Below are positions 62,536 through 64,000 of a stretch of 64,000 bases of DNA, piece by piece. Under the pieces are notes generated by a model. That model saw only the letters and a program-made list of their open reading frames with translations. It ran no database searches and had not been told where the DNA came from. Every line of letters begins with the position of its first letter. Position 1 is the first letter of the stretch. Source of the stretch: Larkinella sp. C7. GTDB taxonomy: Bacteria > Bacteroidota > Bacteroidia > Cytophagales > Spirosomataceae. The stretch lies in the NCBI RefSeq assembly GCF_006149005.1, contig NZ_VBSL01000018.1:60977-124976 (forward strand), read 5' to 3'. The position numbers and the translations under genes are program-made.

Positions 62536-64000
62536 TTAGCGGCTAATTAGCAAGCGTCTGGTAACAATCTGTTTGGCAGTCTGCAACTGAATTAAGTACA
62601 GATTGGTTCCATCCGAACTCAGATCGACGGTTTCGCGCTCCGCTTTGCCCGTGCCAATGGTGGGTTTTTGCCAGATCGAACGACCCATCATATCCACCAC
62701 CTGCAAATCGGCCCAGCGATCGGCTTCCACCATATACTTGATTTCGACCTTGCCCCGGCTGGGATTCGGGCTAACCGTGAGTTCCATGCTTAACTCGACG
62801 CGCTCGTCTATTCCCTGCCGACTGCCATTCGGGCAATTCAGGATTTTCGGCGACCATTTCAGGGTGAAATTCCCTCCCGGCACCCGGCCACTGATCGAGT
62901 GGTTCTGCCCATCCTTGAGCGAAGCCGGAACCGTAAAACTGTAGCCGTGAATCCCGTTGCCTTTTCCGGCGTTCTTCAGATCCTGCCGGAAAATATTGGC
63001 ATCGACCGCACCCACTACGGTGTTTCCATCCAGGAATTCAAGCGCAATCGGCGTGTTCGGGCGGTTGCGATCCCAAATCCAGCCCTGAATGCTGCTGCAA
63101 TTGACCACATCCAGGTAGCCTTCGTAATTGCCTGGTCCGCTGCCGCCACTGGTGGGGGGAGGAGTCGTGCCTCCGCCGGTGTTAACCGTCAGCGTCAGGG
63201 TGGTGGAAACCGGTGCGTGCTGGCTGTCTTTGGCCGAGTAGGTCAGTGTAAAGGTGCCGCTGACGGTCGGTGTTCCGGAGATCACACGCGTATTGACATC
63301 GAAGTTGACGCCGTTGGGCAATCCCGTCAGGGTATAGGTCAGCGGATCGTTTTCGGCATCGGTAAAGGCGGGCAATGCACTGGCCGTGAAAGCGGCATTG
63401 AGAGTCGCCGACAAGCCCGAAACCGCGGGCGCGACCGGCGCGGCATTGGCTGGCGGTGTTCCGCTTCCCACACAATTGATGATTTTCGGTGAATCCTTCA
63501 GCGTAAACTCGGACCCGACTACCCGTGCCCAGATGGTTTGATTCTGGCCATTTTTGAGGTTTTCCGGCATCGGGAAATCGAACCAGTGTATCCCGTTTCC
63601 TTTACCGGCATCCAGCAGGTGCTGTTTGAAAACATCGGCGGGAATAGAGCCTAACGATGTACCGGCGGCAATCGAAGCGCCGACGAAAATCTCGACCGTG
63701 ACCACCGCATTGCCTTTGGCCCGTTCCCAGGCCCAACCCGAAATCGTGCTGCAACTGACCTCCTTCGCCAGATACCCGTCGAAATTACCCGCCGGTGCTG
63801 GTGGGGGCGTGGTGCCGCCAGCCGCAACGGTCAGCATAATCGTCATGGTTTCCGTGACTTTTCCGTCATTGGCCGCATAGGTTAAATTGAAAGTTCCCTG
63901 CTGGGTGGGTGTTCCGGAAATGACGCGGGTTCCGGCATTGAAACCGAGTCCTGATGGCAACCCGGTGAGGGTATAGGTCAGCGGATCGGTATCGGTGAAA
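62536..64000 (-). CDS. C-terminal part of a second giant T9SS cargo (partial)
   Basis: The frame is open to the right edge (5' end missing); 488 codons are visible. It contains the end of one He_PIG-like module, a GWAWD module (about 63795-63475; VSCSTISGWAWERAKG), a full He_PIG-like module, a second GWAWD module (about 63140-62825; GYLDVVNCSSIQGWIWDRN) and a T9SS type A sorting domain (LTVSPNPSRGKVEIKY, RRLLISR). It is closely paralogous to the end of the giant cargo at 54461, with parts at or near identity. The N-terminal catalytic or binding head lies outside the window. Confidence 0.9.
   Translation of the reverse strand, partial: FTDTDPLTYTLTGLPSGLGFNAGTRVISGTPTQQGTFNLTYAANDGKVTETMTIMLTVAAGGTTPPPAPAGNFDGYLAKEVSCSTISGWAWERAKGNAVVTVEIFVGASIAAGTSLGSIPADVFKQHLLDAGKGNGIHWFDFPMPENLKNGQNQTIWARVVGSEFTLKDSPKIINCVGSGTPPANAAPVAPAVSGLSATLNAAFTASALPAFTDAENDPLTYTLTGLPNGVNFDVNTRVISGTPTVSGTFTLTYSAKDSQHAPVSTTLTLTVNTGGGTTPPPTSGGSGPGNYEGYLDVVNCSSIQGWIWDRNRPNTPIALEFLDGNTVVGAVDANIFRQDLKNAGKGNGIHGYSFTVPASLKDGQNHSISGRVPGGNFTLKWSPKILNCPNGSRQGIDERVELSMELTVSPNPSRGKVEIKYMVEADRWADLQVVDMMGRSIWQKPTIGTGKAERETVDLSSDGTNLYLIQLQTAKQIVTRRLLISR
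63231..63390 (-). repeat. 160-bp segment identical to 55441-55600
   Basis: Partner of the segment in the giant cargo. The two lie about 7.8 kb apart in the same orientation with ispE between them, so they are also a direct repeat able to support recombination. The module downstream (about 62825-63140) is likewise nearly identical to 54760-55050, with scattered differences. Confidence 0.9.

Noticed and set aside
1..64000. tRNA, rRNA or riboswitch genes
   Set aside because: I looked in all gaps for cloverleaf or conserved RNA sequence and saw none convincing, although eye inspection cannot exclude small RNAs.

Overview
The window looks like a chromosome segment of a Bacteroidota bacterium, most likely order Cytophagales (Spirosoma/Larkinella-like). 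This is inference from gene content: SusC/SusD with a sigma/FecR pair, type IX secretion (T9SS) C-terminal sorting domains, a PorE-like OmpA protein, capsule-type Wzi and FlaA1/CapD proteins, TAnnTTTG-type promoter boxes, almost no Shine-Dalgarno sequences, and moderately high GC. No rRNA, tRNA, CRISPR array, transposase or phage gene was seen.

Layout. 0-9 kb: the end of one gene, a convergent pair of lipid-amide-hydrolase-like genes (NAPE-PLD-like metallo-beta-lactamase fold and ceramidase-like), an Mla-type lipid transport operon (permease, ATPase, MCE protein), glutamate racemase, an FG-GAP propeller protein and an esterase. 9-22.5 kb: a polysaccharide-utilisation-type locus, with ECF sigma, FecR, SusC, SusD and a VCBS/UnbV propeller protein on the minus strand and a divergent clan-A glycoside hydrolase on the plus strand. 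Two nested inverted-repeat elements of about 170-190 bp sit inside this locus. 22.5-31.4 kb: pirin, a lipoprotein, Wzi, a small barrel protein, tatC, glyA, and a divergent AraC regulator / phytanoyl-CoA-dioxygenase-like pair. 31.6-42 kb: DsbD-like reductase, TIGR01777 oxidoreductase, FlaA1/CapD dehydratase, a two-gene beta-oxidation operon (thiolase, FadB-like) and an M28 peptidase. 42-49 kb: barrel protein, membrane-anchored MutS-like ATPase, a second sigma factor with a fused anti-sigma/SusC-like/TonB protein, divergent from a von Willebrand A protein carrying the same SusC-like module. 49.2-50.6 kb: an AT-rich islet of three tiny membrane ORFs and a CPBP protease. 50.5-64 kb: BNR-repeat protein, PorE-like OmpA protein, a 2287-residue T9SS cargo with sorbosone-dehydrogenase-like head and many Ig-like and 'GWAWD' modules, ispE, and the C-terminal part of a paralogous cargo that runs off the right edge.

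Most striking signals: (1) a SusC-type regulatory domain plus TonB-box-like strand transplanted into an anti-sigma/TonB fusion and into a vWA protein encoded back-to-back; (2) a recurrent unnamed ~105-residue 'GWAWD' module in two giant secreted proteins, with stretches of at least 160 bp identical between the two genes; (3) four large intergenic inverted repeats of different families; (4) the AT-rich small-ORF/CPBP islet. Identities were judged by eye, and family assignments rest on motif recognition, not on a database search.
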